A DNA stretch of 64,000 nucleotides. Origin: Geomonas silvestris (lineage in GTDB: Bacteria; Desulfobacterota; Desulfuromonadia; Geobacterales; Geobacteraceae). Below the pieces are notes generated by a model. That model ran no database searches. It had not been told where the DNA came from and was given only the letters and a program-made list of their open reading frames with translations. The stretch covers positions 186,001 through 250,000 of the forward strand of contig NZ_BLXX01000005.1 in the NCBI RefSeq assembly GCF_014193515.1, in the 5' to 3' direction. The translations under genes were made by a program, and so were the position numbers. Below are positions 51,808 through 60,626 of the stretch, in pieces; the first letter of the stretch is position 1, and every line of letters begins with the position of its first letter.

Positions 51808-54789
51808 TTAGACGGCTGCTGCGCCCAACGACTCGGCCGCGGGTTTCGCCTTCTTCGCGGCCGGGGGCGCTGCGGCTACCGGTTCGTAGAGTACCGCCTG
51901 CAGGTACTTCGAGGTGACGGTGCGCTTCTCTTTCTCGAGGGCCGCGGTATCCACCTCGACGAACACCTCGTCCGGGGTGACCTTGAAGAGCGGCTGTCCC
52001 TTGGATACGATGGTCCCGTCGCCGGAGGTCATGATGATCTTGTCGATGGTCCCCGAGAAGGGGGCGTAGACCTTGTTGAACATCTTCATTACCTCGATGA
52101 TGTAGAGCGGCTGCCCTTTCTCGAAGTGCATCCCCTCGGTGACGAACGGGGGCATCCCCGGGGCCTCCTGGCCGTAGTACATGCCGCCGCACACCGCGAC
52201 GATCTCGTCGGCCTTGGTGGCCGGCGGCGGGACCAGCACCTTCTTCATGCGGGCCTGCAGGTCGGCATCGGTCAAGTACTCGGGGATGGTGATCTCCAGA
52301 TCCTCTTCAACCTTGAGGTCCCAGAACTTGGTGTGGAACCCGACCTGGAACAGGATGCCCAAGAGCTCGAGGCCGGCCTCGTAGCCGAAGTGTGCGGACC
52401 GGATCTGCTGCCACATCGCGGCGTCGAAGCCACCCTGCGGCTCCTCGTTGGCCAGGATCCCGGTCAGGGTGTGGTACTCGTCGCGCGCCAGCCCGAAGTG
52501 CTCGCGGATGGTCCTGGAGAAGCGCAGCGCCTGCTGCAGGAGTTCGTTGTCGTGGTTCCAGATCATCTCGGCCGCCGGCTTGTGCGGGCGGAAGTTCATG
52601 TGCAGGTAGTCGTAAGTCTCCGCCAGAACGCCCACCGGGTTCCTGAGCCAGACTACCTTGCCGTTCTCCTCCAAGCGGAAGTTCTTGATGTTCATGGACA
52701 GCCAGCCGGAGAGGAGGTGCGGGTCGTTCAAGAGCCGCTCGATGGGGCGGGTGATCAGGGTCCCCTTGCGGTCCAAAAGGGTCGACATGTTCTTCACTTC
52801 CTTCGCCGCCACCTCGGGCTGGTCGGCATAGGCGTCGCCGATCAGCTTGGTGTAGTGCTTCTTCATCTGCAGGAAGGCGTAGACCGGGTCGATCTTGTTG
52901 GCGGTATCTTTCAGGAGCCCGACCAGGGTGAGGTAGGGGACCACGAAACGGGTGGTCGGTTTCGCCATCACGTTGCGGCCCAGGAACCAGTTCACCAGGC
53001 CGTAGTGGAACTCGAGGTTGGTGGCCAGGTCGGTACCGCGGATAACCGCGGACTGGATCACGTCGCTCATCCGCTCGTAGCTGTCGCGGCGGTCCTCGCC
53101 CTTGGTGAGCAGGAGCGCGATGTTGGAGTCGTAGGCGCCGGCCACCCGGTACTTGACGAAGAGGCCGGTGTCAGGGTTCACCATGGAGATCCCCTGGTCG
53201 TCGCGGATCTCGCCGTCGATCGGCTTGGACCAGTAGCGGATCATGCCGCCGGCGTGGGGGGAGAGGGAGGCGTCGGTGGCGTTCAGACGGGCCTCGACGG
53301 AGGCGTTGAAGCGCACGATGCGCTCCGGGCGCGGCAGGCGCTCCTTGTGGCGCGCCAAAAGTGCCATGGCCTCGACCAGGCTCTCCACCACGAAGAAGTC
53401 GTTGGCATCGTCCGGGTTCACGAACTTGAGCACGTAGCAGAGCTCGGTGACCCGGTGCTCCACCTGGATCCTGGTGTTCACCTCCATGAAGTAGTGGCGG
53501 TCGCGGTCCACGATGCACTCGAAGGTGGAGGCGGAGTCGAGGCCGACGGCCTTGCCGAAACGCTCGCTCTCCTCTTCCATCCTCTTGAGGACCTTGAGGT
53601 CGCTCTCCAGAGCTTTCACCTCGGCGTCCTTGCCGGCGGCGCGGGCGCGCTCGATCTCGGTCATGAGCCCTTCCTGGGTGACCGAAACCTCGAGGAGTTT
53701 CTGCTCGTGCATCTGCAGCGAGCAGTCGCGGCCGCCCAGGGCGATGCACCACTGGCCGTTACCCAGAAGCTGGATCTCGTTGTGGCGGGTCTGCTCGATG
53801 TTCAACTCGACGAGGACGTTTTTGTTGTCGCCGATGCCGTTGGCCTTCACCTCGTTCAGGATCTCGCGCACCAGGCCCGGGGCCTCGGAGGCCTCCTTCT
53901 TGATGAGCGCCTCGTCGGCGTTCTTGGCGTGCAAAAGCCCAGCCCCCAGGAGGCGCTGCCCCTTGCCGCCACCGCCGCCGATCGCTTTGAGGCGCACGCG
54001 GGAGTTCGGGTACTTCTTGAACATCGCCTCGCACTCGGCCTGCACCTGCGCGCAGAGCTCCTCGATGGAGAAGAGGTCGACGCCGCGCTCGTAGGAGGCG
54101 TAGAGGATGTGGTCGGCGAGTTCCTCGAGCGAGAGCTTCGTGTCGCCGAGCACCGCCGGGTCGCACTTGAGGCCGTCCGAGGTGGCGAGCGCCAGGAGCT
54201 TTTCGCGGGTCGGGTGCTTCTTCACCAGGGTGCGGGCGGTGACGTTGTCGATACCCGGGGTGACCGAGACGTTCACGGAGAGCGCGGTGCGCTTCGCCTC
54301 GTCCTTCTTGCCGGCGCCGGACTGGGTGGCCGAGCAGGGGCCGATGAACTTGAGCCCGGCCTTCTCGATGGCAGCGACGAACTCGTCGTCCTCAGCCATG
54401 AAGCCGTAGCCGGCGAAGATGGAGTCGTAGCCGTTATCTATCGCGATGGAGATGATCTGGTGGATACGCTCGACGCGCTCCTCTTTCGATGCTCCGGTGT
54501 AGTCGGGTACCCGGTGTACGCGGCGGGAGTCGGTGAGGGTCCTAAGCTCCGGCGCGAGCGCGTTCGGGTAGACGATGGAGTCCTTCTCGGACAAGAGGAT
54601 GCCGAAGTGGGTGATTCCCATCTCCGCGTAGACGTCCATCGCCTCCTTGCGGATCGGTCCGCGGCAGACGATGAGCGGTTTGAGGTCCTCGCAGGAGAAC
54701 GAGGCGACCCATTTCGAGGTCGAGGTGCCCAGCCGGCGGTCCCGGTGGATCAGGGGATTCTTGGTGTAGCTGCCTAAGGTGTGTGCCAT
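51808..54789 (-). CDS. Acyl-CoA carboxylase alpha subunit: biotin carboxylase-BCCP fusion (993 aa)
   Basis: Cytoplasmic enzyme that carboxylates biotin with ATP and bicarbonate. BC domain ~1-530: GYGFMAEDDEFVAAIEKAG, glycine-rich GGGGGKGQRLL, HNEIQLLGNGQW, GGRDCSLQMHEQKLLEVS and EVNTRIQVEHRVTEL (the usual EHPVTE reads EHRVTE). A ~320-residue middle region without recognised motif follows. The C-terminal BCCP domain has EVMKM with biotinyl Lys902, then APFSGTIDKIIMTSGDG. The gene follows the carboxyltransferase on the same strand after 108 bp, so the two probably form an acetyl- or propionyl-CoA carboxylase. It is much longer than ordinary AccC (about 450) or PccA (about 670). Confidence 0.85.
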   Translation of the reverse strand: MAHTLGSYTKNPLIHRDRRLGTSTSKWVASFSCEDLKPLIVCRGPIRKEAMDVYAEMGITHFGILLSEKDSIVYPNALAPELRTLTDSRRVHRVPDYTGASKEERVERIHQIISIAIDNGYDSIFAGYGFMAEDDEFVAAIEKAGLKFIGPCSATQSGAGKKDEAKRTALSVNVSVTPGIDNVTARTLVKKHPTREKLLALATSDGLKCDPAVLGDTKLSLEELADHILYASYERGVDLFSIEELCAQVQAECEAMFKKYPNSRVRLKAIGGGGGKGQRLLGAGLLHAKNADEALIKKEASEAPGLVREILNEVKANGIGDNKNVLVELNIEQTRHNEIQLLGNGQWCIALGGRDCSLQMHEQKLLEVSVTQEGLMTEIERARAAGKDAEVKALESDLKVLKRMEEESERFGKAVGLDSASTFECIVDRDRHYFMEVNTRIQVEHRVTELCYVLKFVNPDDANDFFVVESLVEAMALLARHKERLPRPERIVRFNASVEARLNATDASLSPHAGGMIRYWSKPIDGEIRDDQGISMVNPDTGLFVKYRVAGAYDSNIALLLTKGEDRRDSYERMSDVIQSAVIRGTDLATNLEFHYGLVNWFLGRNVMAKPTTRFVVPYLTLVGLLKDTANKIDPVYAFLQMKKHYTKLIGDAYADQPEVAAKEVKNMSTLLDRKGTLITRPIERLLNDPHLLSGWLSMNIKNFRLEENGKVVWLRNPVGVLAETYDYLHMNFRPHKPAAEMIWNHDNELLQQALRFSRTIREHFGLARDEYHTLTGILANEEPQGGFDAAMWQQIRSAHFGYEAGLELLGILFQVGFHTKFWDLKVEEDLEITIPEYLTDADLQARMKKVLVPPPATKADEIVAVCGGMYYGQEAPGMPPFVTEGMHFEKGQPLYIIEVMKMFNKVYAPFSGTIDKIIMTSGDGTIVSKGQPLFKVTPDEVFVEVDTAALEKEKRTVTSKYLQAVLYEPVAAAPPAAKKAKPAAESLGAAAV

Positions 54790-54897
54790 TGGTCTCTATC
54801 TCCGAAATTGAAATCAATAAGGTTTAGGTTGAGGAAAGGCCTCGTGGAGAGGGCGCTTTCCGGCAGGTGAGATAAAACTCGACCTGCCTCTGCCTTC

Positions 54898-56622
54898 TTA
54901 ATGGAACTCGCGCTGTACGCCGCCCATGGGGCCCGGCTTGTAGTGGCGCAGGAAGAAGTTCAGGTTCTCGCCCAGTACCTTCCTGAGATCGGTCGGCATG
55001 ACCAGCGAGGAGATGGAGCCAAGGCTTAGGGCCTCTTTCGGGTTCATCAGCTCTCTTTCGTAACGGGTGTTGAGGAGCGCCTCCTCGGCGCGCAGCCACT
55101 CGGCGGCTTCCTTCTCGGCGTCGAGCTTGGCGGCCTCCGGCTTAACCCCCGCGTCGATGCGCTCCTGGGTGCCGCGCTTGACGCGCTCCATGACGGCGCT
55201 GCGCACCTTCCTCAGCTCGTCCTTGTAGACGAACTCCTTCCCGGCCGGGCCCATGACGGCGAGGCGGGTGGTGGGGAGCGCCAGTACCAGGTCGGCACCG
55301 GTCGGGTAGTTGTTGTAGGAGGCGTAGGCGCCGCCGTAGGCGTTCCTGAGGATCAAGAGGATGCGCGGGGTGCGGATGTCGACGATGGAGTCGAGCATGG
55401 CGCGGCCGGCGTGCACGATGCCGCGCGCTTCCTGCTCGCGGCCCGGCAGGAAGCCGGTGGTGTCCTCCATGAAGATGATGGGGATGTTGTAGATGTTGCA
55501 GAAGCGGTTGAAGCGGGCGATCTTGAAGGCAGCGTCGCAGTCGATCTGGCCGGAGTCGACGGCCGAGTTGTTGGCCACGAAGCCGACCACGTTGCCGTCC
55601 AGGCGGCCGAAGGCGGTGATGACGTTGCGGGCGCGGTCGCGCTGCATCTCGAAGTAATCGCCGTGGTCGCAGATCTGCTGGATGATGATGGAGACGTCGA
55701 ACGGGGTGTTGAAACCGGTCGGCGAGTTGAAGGCCTTCTTAAGGAGCGTGTTGATCTCCCAGGTCTTGCGGTCCAGGGGGTCTGTGGTCTCCTGGTAGCG
55801 CGGCATCACGGAGTTGTTGTCCGGGATGTAGTTCAAAAGCTGCACCGCCATCCGGAGCGCACCCACCTCGTCCTCGCAGGTGAGGTCCGCGACGCCGGAC
55901 ATGCCGTGCACCTGCGGGCCGCCCAGCTCTTCCGGGGTGACGTCCTCGCCGAGCACGCTCTTAACGACGCCCGGGCCGGTCAGGCCGAAGAAGGTGTCCT
56001 TCGGCTGGATCACGAAGCTCCCCTGGCGCGGGAGATAGGAGCCGCCCCCGGCGTTGAAGCCGAACATGCACATGATGGAGGGGACCACGCCGGAGATCTT
56101 CCTGAGCGCGGTGAAGGCCTCGGCGTAGCCGTCCAGGCCGCCCACGCCGGCCGGCACGAAGGCGCCTGCCGAGTCGTTCATGCCGATGACCGGGATGCCG
56201 TTCTCGCCGGCCATCTGGAACAGGCGGGCCAGCTTGTTGCCGTTGGTGGCGTCCATGGAGCCGGCGCGCACCGTGAAGTCGTGGCCGTAGAGGGCCACGT
56301 CGCGGCCGTGGATGTTGAGGATGCCGGTAACCAGCGACGCGCCGTCCAGGTTCTTGCCCCAGTTCTGGTACAGGATGTTGGGATCCTCTTCCGTCAGGAC
56401 GCGGATCCTCTCCCAGACCGTCATGCGCTTTTTGAAATGCTGTTTTTCGATCTGGTCGATGGAGACCGACTTGATGGGGCGCTGGATCAGGTCGTAACCC
56501 GCCTTCATCGCCTCCTCGTAGCCGCCCGTGGCGCGCGCGATCTCGCCCGGGATGTTGAATTCGACCTTTTCGGCCTGGTCAAAGGGGTTCTGCAGCGAGG
56601 GCTTGATCATCGTATTAGACAT
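54898..56622 (-). CDS. Acyl-CoA carboxylase carboxyltransferase (beta) subunit
   Basis: A 574-residue carboxyltransferase of the PccB/MmdA class, transferring CO2 from carboxybiotin to an acyl-CoA (or the reverse). N-terminal half: [76 protein letters not shown]-terminal half: [56 protein letters not shown]. It is longer than MmdA (about 515) because of a charged insert near 480-520. ATG 56622 is preferred: GGAAGG fits it, while ATG 56631 directly abuts that SD. Partner is the 51808 protein. Confidence 0.9.
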   Translation of the reverse strand: MSNTMIKPSLQNPFDQAEKVEFNIPGEIARATGGYEEAMKAGYDLIQRPIKSVSIDQIEKQHFKKRMTVWERIRVLTEEDPNILYQNWGKNLDGASLVTGILNIHGRDVALYGHDFTVRAGSMDATNGNKLARLFQMAGENGIPVIGMNDSAGAFVPAGVGGLDGYAEAFTALRKISGVVPSIMCMFGFNAGGGSYLPRQGSFVIQPKDTFFGLTGPGVVKSVLGEDVTPEELGGPQVHGMSGVADLTCEDEVGALRMAVQLLNYIPDNNSVMPRYQETTDPLDRKTWEINTLLKKAFNSPTGFNTPFDVSIIIQQICDHGDYFEMQRDRARNVITAFGRLDGNVVGFVANNSAVDSGQIDCDAAFKIARFNRFCNIYNIPIIFMEDTTGFLPGREQEARGIVHAGRAMLDSIVDIRTPRILLILRNAYGGAYASYNNYPTGADLVLALPTTRLAVMGPAGKEFVYKDELRKVRSAVMERVKRGTQERIDAGVKPEAAKLDAEKEAAEWLRAEEALLNTRYERELMNPKEALSLGSISSLVMPTDLRKVLGENLNFFLRHYKPGPMGGVQREFH

Positions 56623-57255
56623 TTCGGCCATCCTTCCGGTAGTTGGGATTTTTCTGCACAGACTGCTGAGCGAAACACGTCATTACCTTCCTCCCCTAAA
56701 AAGTCATACTGACAAAGTTTCAGTAGTTTATCTCTCAGATTTACCGCTGTGAGAGTGTACTTTTTCTGTACACTGTATCCCACGGAAGTATGCTGCCGTT
56801 TACGTGCGTGTCAAGTGACTGGAATGAGAAAGTTTTACTGTTAGAGAGGTCCTTGTGACTTCGGATGTCCCTACCAAAGTCTTTCTCTGGCAAACCTGCT
56901 GCCGTGTCTCGAGTTTGCGTCAGTTTGAAATGGGTTGTGCCGCTGGTGGAGAGAACGTGCTGTTGCAGAGCCGGAAGTGATGCCTCAAATCCTCGGTCGT
57001 AGGTGACGTCGTTTTTGTCAGTGAGATTTGAAGCGGGCTCTCCGCCTGTCGATGCTGACGATTCCGTGCGGGTGATACTGTAAACGAACTAGCGTTCTAT
57101 AGACGGATGCCGGTACACTTCATAAGGTTTTGCTGTAAAAATGTCAATAAGAAAAAGAGTGTTTACGGCATCTTGATTGGAAAAACAGGAACTTATCGAG
57201 GAGGGGAAAATGAGGGGAAAAGGGCGCTGGCAGGGAGACCCTGCCAGCGGGTTCG
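56623..57255. other. 633-bp intergenic region with a strong dyad
   Basis: No gene seen; short open frames here look random. A perfect dyad AGTGTAC-N7-GTACACT (56754-56774) lies about 130 bp upstream of the carboxyltransferase start and a second pair CTCTCA / TGAGAG spans 56732-56755. It fits an operator for a regulator of the carboxylase operon. The right part holds the glcF terminator (57225-57249). Confidence 0.55.
57225..57249 (-). terminator. Terminator after glcF
   Basis: CGCTGGCAGGG and CCCTGCCAGCG form an 11-bp stem with a 3-base loop; on the - strand CCCTTTTCCCCTCATTTTCC follows. Confidence 0.7.
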
Positions 57256-58536
57256 TCAGGGTTTGATCTGGCCAGCCAGAAGTTCGACGGTATGTACTAC
57301 CCTCGTTTTATCTCCGGCCTGTTTTAAGCCGTCCGAAAGCTGCATGATGCACCCCGGGCAGCCGGTGACCACGGCGTCGGCACCGGTGGCCTGGATGGCG
57401 GCGGTTTTGCCCGCGTTGATCTTAAGCGAGCTGTCGTAATGGTAGACGTTGAAGGTGCCGCCCAGGCCGCAGCAGCGGTCCGCGCCCTCCATTTCGACCA
57501 GGTTGAGCCCGGGAGTCCCCTTCAAAAGGGCGCGCGGCTCCTTGGTGATGCCGGCGGTGCGCAGGTGGCAGGGGTCGTGGTAGGTGATGTTCAGCTCGGC
57601 GTTGCCGCCGGTCTCCTCGGGGTTGAGCCCGAGTTTCTTAAGGAGCACCGAGGCGTCCACCGTCTTGTCCGCCAGGGCCTTGAGGCGCTCTTTCAATTCC
57701 GGGTTGCGCTTGCCGATCACCAGCGGGTAGAGCTTGTGCAGCGCCCCGCCGCAGGTGGCGCAGGCAGTCATCACGTAGTCTGCCTGGTGTGCCTCCAGCG
57801 CCGCCAGGTTTTGTTCGGCCAACTCGCGTACCGTGTCGAGGTCGCCGCCGGACATGCCGGGGAGGCCGCAGCACTGCTGGTTCTTCGGGATGATGATGGT
57901 GCAGCCCAGGTGCTTGAAGAGCTTGAGCGTCGCCTCGCCGATCCCCGTGTAGACGAAGTTCGTCATGCAGCCGACGAAGAAGACGATGCGCGGTTTCCCC
58001 GGCTCGCCCTGGATCACCTCGGGGTGGCTCGCGATGAAACTCTTCTTGGCGATCTGCGGTATGTGGCGGCTGTTTCCCAGAAACGGCACCGGGAAACGCA
58101 GTCTCAGCCCCGAGGTCGCCGGCACTTTACGGAAGAACACCGGCCCCAGGATCGAGGCGGCGAAGGCGCCCAGGTTCATGAGCTTGCGGGTCTTGATCAC
58201 CTGGCCCACGGCCTTATGGAAGGTGGTGAGGCCGCGCCGTTTGGCGAGCGCCTCGCGGGCGGCGATGACGATCTCGTCGGTGGGGACCTGGTTCGGGCAC
58301 TTCTCCACGCAGCTGCCGCACAAAAGGCACTTGGACATGGCCACGTAGGTGCCGTCGTCCAGGGCGATGTCCCCCTTCATGATGTGCTGGGCCAGCGCCA
58401 CCTTGCCGCGTGCCACCGCCGGTTCGCGCTGGAAGGCGGTGAAGGCCGGGCAGTTGGCGCGGCAGGCGCCGCACTTGACGCACTTTTTAAGTTCGTTCTC
58501 GACCCGCTCGAGCGGGTCCACGGTCTTCTTGGTCAT
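57256..58536 (-). CDS. Glycolate/D-lactate oxidase iron-sulfur subunit (GlcF-like)
   Basis: A 426-residue electron-transfer subunit. N-terminal ferredoxin-type part has CVKCGACRANCP (about 19-30) and CLLCGSCVEKCP (about 70-81), each ligating a [4Fe-4S] cluster. The rest carries two CCG domains: QCCGLPGMSGGD with CATCGGALHKL, and CCGLGGTFNVYHYD with GCPGCIMQLSDGL, as in GlcF and heterodisulfide reductase subunit B. It accepts electrons from the FAD subunit encoded next to it. The neighbourhood with larA makes D-lactate the likely substrate rather than glycolate. Confidence 0.88.
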   Translation of the reverse strand: MTKKTVDPLERVENELKKCVKCGACRANCPAFTAFQREPAVARGKVALAQHIMKGDIALDDGTYVAMSKCLLCGSCVEKCPNQVPTDEIVIAAREALAKRRGLTTFHKAVGQVIKTRKLMNLGAFAASILGPVFFRKVPATSGLRLRFPVPFLGNSRHIPQIAKKSFIASHPEVIQGEPGKPRIVFFVGCMTNFVYTGIGEATLKLFKHLGCTIIIPKNQQCCGLPGMSGGDLDTVRELAEQNLAALEAHQADYVMTACATCGGALHKLYPLVIGKRNPELKERLKALADKTVDASVLLKKLGLNPEETGGNAELNITYHDPCHLRTAGITKEPRALLKGTPGLNLVEMEGADRCCGLGGTFNVYHYDSSLKINAGKTAAIQATGADAVVTGCPGCIMQLSDGLKQAGDKTRVVHTVELLAGQIKP

Positions 58537-58753
58537 GAATAGTCTCGTTCGTTTTAAGACGTTGAGCGCTGAGCAGGCGAGCCGGAGAAAAAGGGTGACC
58601 CGTCGGTATTTCTCAACGTGCAGGAATTAAGTAAAGGGTTACATCCTTCTACGGCGTTCCGTAGAGACCTCACGTTCCCGCCTTCAAAAAGGTTTGTCCG
58701 GGAATTCCGGGAAGCATGGAAACTGTTGTTGGCGACCACCGCCGGCAGCCCGG

Positions 58754-58877
58754 CGTCCCCCCCTTTGCGAAGGGGGGACAGGGGGATTTGATTTTGTCTC
58801 GAGCGTCTGCCTACCCGCCAGCTGCCAAAACAGTCAAAAGCAAATCCCCCTAAGTCCCCCTTCGCAAAGGGGGACTT
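58754..58877. repeat. Inverted pair of CCCCTTTGCGAAGGGG repeats between glcF and glcD
   Basis: Copy at 58754-58795 (CCCCCCTTTGCGAAGGGGGG) and an opposite copy at 58839-58877 (AAATCCCCCTAAGTCCCCCT, then TCGCAAAGGGGG) fill the middle of the 351-bp gap 58537-58887. Folded as RNA they give a long GC-rich hairpin between the two lactate genes. Nothing else is seen in the gap. Confidence 0.8.
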
Positions 58878-58887
58878 GAGAAACCAT

Positions 58888-60270
58888 CTACTCCACCGGC
58901 AGCATCTTCCCGGGGTTCAGCACGTTGTTCGGATCGAGCGCCCGCTTGATGGCGCGCATGGCGCCGATCTGGTCGGCGGTCAACTCCATCGGGATGAAGG
59001 GCTGCTTGGCAAGCCCCACCCCGTGCTCGCCGGACATGGTCCCGCCCAGGTCCAATGCGGCTTGGAACACTTCCTTGATCGCCTCGTGCGCCTTCTCGAT
59101 CTGCCCCGGCACCGACTTGTCGATCATGATGTTCACGTGGATGTTGCCGTCGCCGGCGTGGCCGAAGTTGACGATGGGGATCTCGTGACGCTGCTGGATC
59201 TGCTCGATGCGTCGGATCACGTCGGGCACCCGGCTTCTCGGTACCACGATGTCCTCGTTGAACTTGTCGGGGTTCACGTCCCGCAAGGACGGCGAGACCA
59301 GGCGGCGCACCCGCCAAAGCTCCTCGCTCTCTGCCGCGTCCTTGGCCACCCGGAACTGCACGAGCCCCAGCGGCTTGATGAGCGCGTGGATCTGCTCGGC
59401 CTGCTTTTCGATCAGGTCGCGGTCGCCGTCAACTTCGATGAGCAGCACCGCGCGCCCCTCGGCCGGAAGCCCCAGGTTGAAGCGGCGCTCGACGCAGGTA
59501 AGCGTCGCGTGGTCCATGAACTCCAGCGTGGTCGGGATGATCTTCCCCTTGATGATGGTGGAGACCGCACGCGCCGCGCCGTCGATGGAGTCGAAGACGG
59601 TCAGCATGGTCTTCTTGGAGTCGGGGTAGGGGAGCAGCTTGAAGATGATCTTGGTGATCACCCCCAGGGTCCCTTCCGAGCCGCAGATCAGCTTGGTGAG
59701 GTCGTAACCGACCACGCCCTTCACGGTCTCGCCGCCGGTGCGGATCACCTCGCCGGTGGGGAGCACCACCTCGAGCCCCATCACGAAGTCCTTGGTGACG
59801 CCGTACTTGACGGCGCGCGGGCCGCCGGCGCACTCGGCGACGTTGCCGCCCAGGGTGGAGAACTTAAGGGATGCCGGGTCGGGCGGGTAGAAAAGCCCCA
59901 GCTTTTCCACTTCCATCTGGAACGCCTCGGTGACGACGCCCGGTTCCACTTCGGCGACCAGGTTGTCGGTGTCGATCCTCAGGATCCGGTTCATCCGGGT
60001 GGTGACCAGGACGATGCCTCCCCCCTTGGGGAGTGCACCGCCGGTGAAGCCGCTGCCGGCACCGCGCGGGAAGACCGGGAACTTCTCCCGGTTGGCAAGC
60101 GCGAGGATCTGGGATACCTCGGCGCTGTTGGCCGGGTGCACCACGGCGTCGGGCAGAAACTCCATCTGCGTGGCGTCGTAGCCGTAACAGATCATGTCCT
60201 GGACCTCGGTGGCGATGTTTTCCTTGCCGACGATCTCGGCCAGTTTGTCGAGTACGCGTGCTTCGAGCAT
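58888..60270 (-). CDS. FAD-linked D-lactate/glycolate dehydrogenase (GlcD-like)
   Basis: A 460-residue PCMH-type flavoprotein that oxidises a 2-hydroxyacid. FAD domain: FPRGAGSGFTGGALPKGGG, TLGGNVAECAGGPRAVKYG and GSEGTLGVITKI. The C-terminal domain has NEDIVVPRSRVPDVI, NFGHAGDGNIHVNIM and EHGVGLAKQPF, with the His residues typical of GlcD/DLD metal and substrate sites. It belongs with glcF downstream. Together with larA this makes a route from L- and D-lactate to pyruvate. Length normal. Confidence 0.9.
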   Translation of the reverse strand: MLEARVLDKLAEIVGKENIATEVQDMICYGYDATQMEFLPDAVVHPANSAEVSQILALANREKFPVFPRGAGSGFTGGALPKGGGIVLVTTRMNRILRIDTDNLVAEVEPGVVTEAFQMEVEKLGLFYPPDPASLKFSTLGGNVAECAGGPRAVKYGVTKDFVMGLEVVLPTGEVIRTGGETVKGVVGYDLTKLICGSEGTLGVITKIIFKLLPYPDSKKTMLTVFDSIDGAARAVSTIIKGKIIPTTLEFMDHATLTCVERRFNLGLPAEGRAVLLIEVDGDRDLIEKQAEQIHALIKPLGLVQFRVAKDAAESEELWRVRRLVSPSLRDVNPDKFNEDIVVPRSRVPDVIRRIEQIQQRHEIPIVNFGHAGDGNIHVNIMIDKSVPGQIEKAHEAIKEVFQAALDLGGTMSGEHGVGLAKQPFIPMELTADQIGAMRAIKRALDPNNVLNPGKMLPVE

Positions 60271-60475
60271 CTAGTGTCCTCTCATGGATAAAATCAACAC
60301 GGTCGGCTGGCCGGCGGTCGTCGGCGGGCTCATGGGAGTGGCGCCTCGTTTCACCGCTTGAAACGGTTGTTAAATGGCGGTCAGCACAACAGATATTCGG
60401 ATACTTTGCACTCTTGAAATAAAAAAGGCAAGGGTTCATTAGGCCCCTGCCGGTCGGTGTTGCTGTGCAGTATGT

Positions 60476-60622
60476 TCCCTCCCCCCTGGCGGGGGAGGGT
60501 TGGGGTGAGGGGGAGGCAGCCCGTGGCGTTGTCGTCGGAACTATCAGGTGCAACCGGCTGCTTTGCTCCGTGGCAAGTTCCCCCACCCCCCGGCCCCCTT
60601 CCCGCAAGGGGCGGGGGAGAGT
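60476..60622. repeat. GC-rich repeat pair (GGGGGAGGGTTGGGGTGAGG type) between glcD and larA
   Basis: Copy at 60476-60516 with GGCGGGGGAGGGTTGGGGTG and a related, opposite copy at 60578-60622 (CCCCACCCCCCGGCCCCCTT then CCGCAAGGGGCGGGGGAG). This is a widespread bacterial intergenic repeat; it occupies much of the 356-bp gap 60271-60626. No gene seen. Confidence 0.75.
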
Positions 60623-60626
60623 TTCT

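Noticed and set aside
52126-54777. 883-codon + strand open frame opposite the biotin carboxylase
   Set aside because: Antisense shadow with biased composition; the - strand has BC and BCCP motifs.
57107-57439. 110-codon + strand open frame overlapping the glcF 3' end
   Set aside because: Overlaps a well-supported gene on the other strand and has no SD or recognisable domain.
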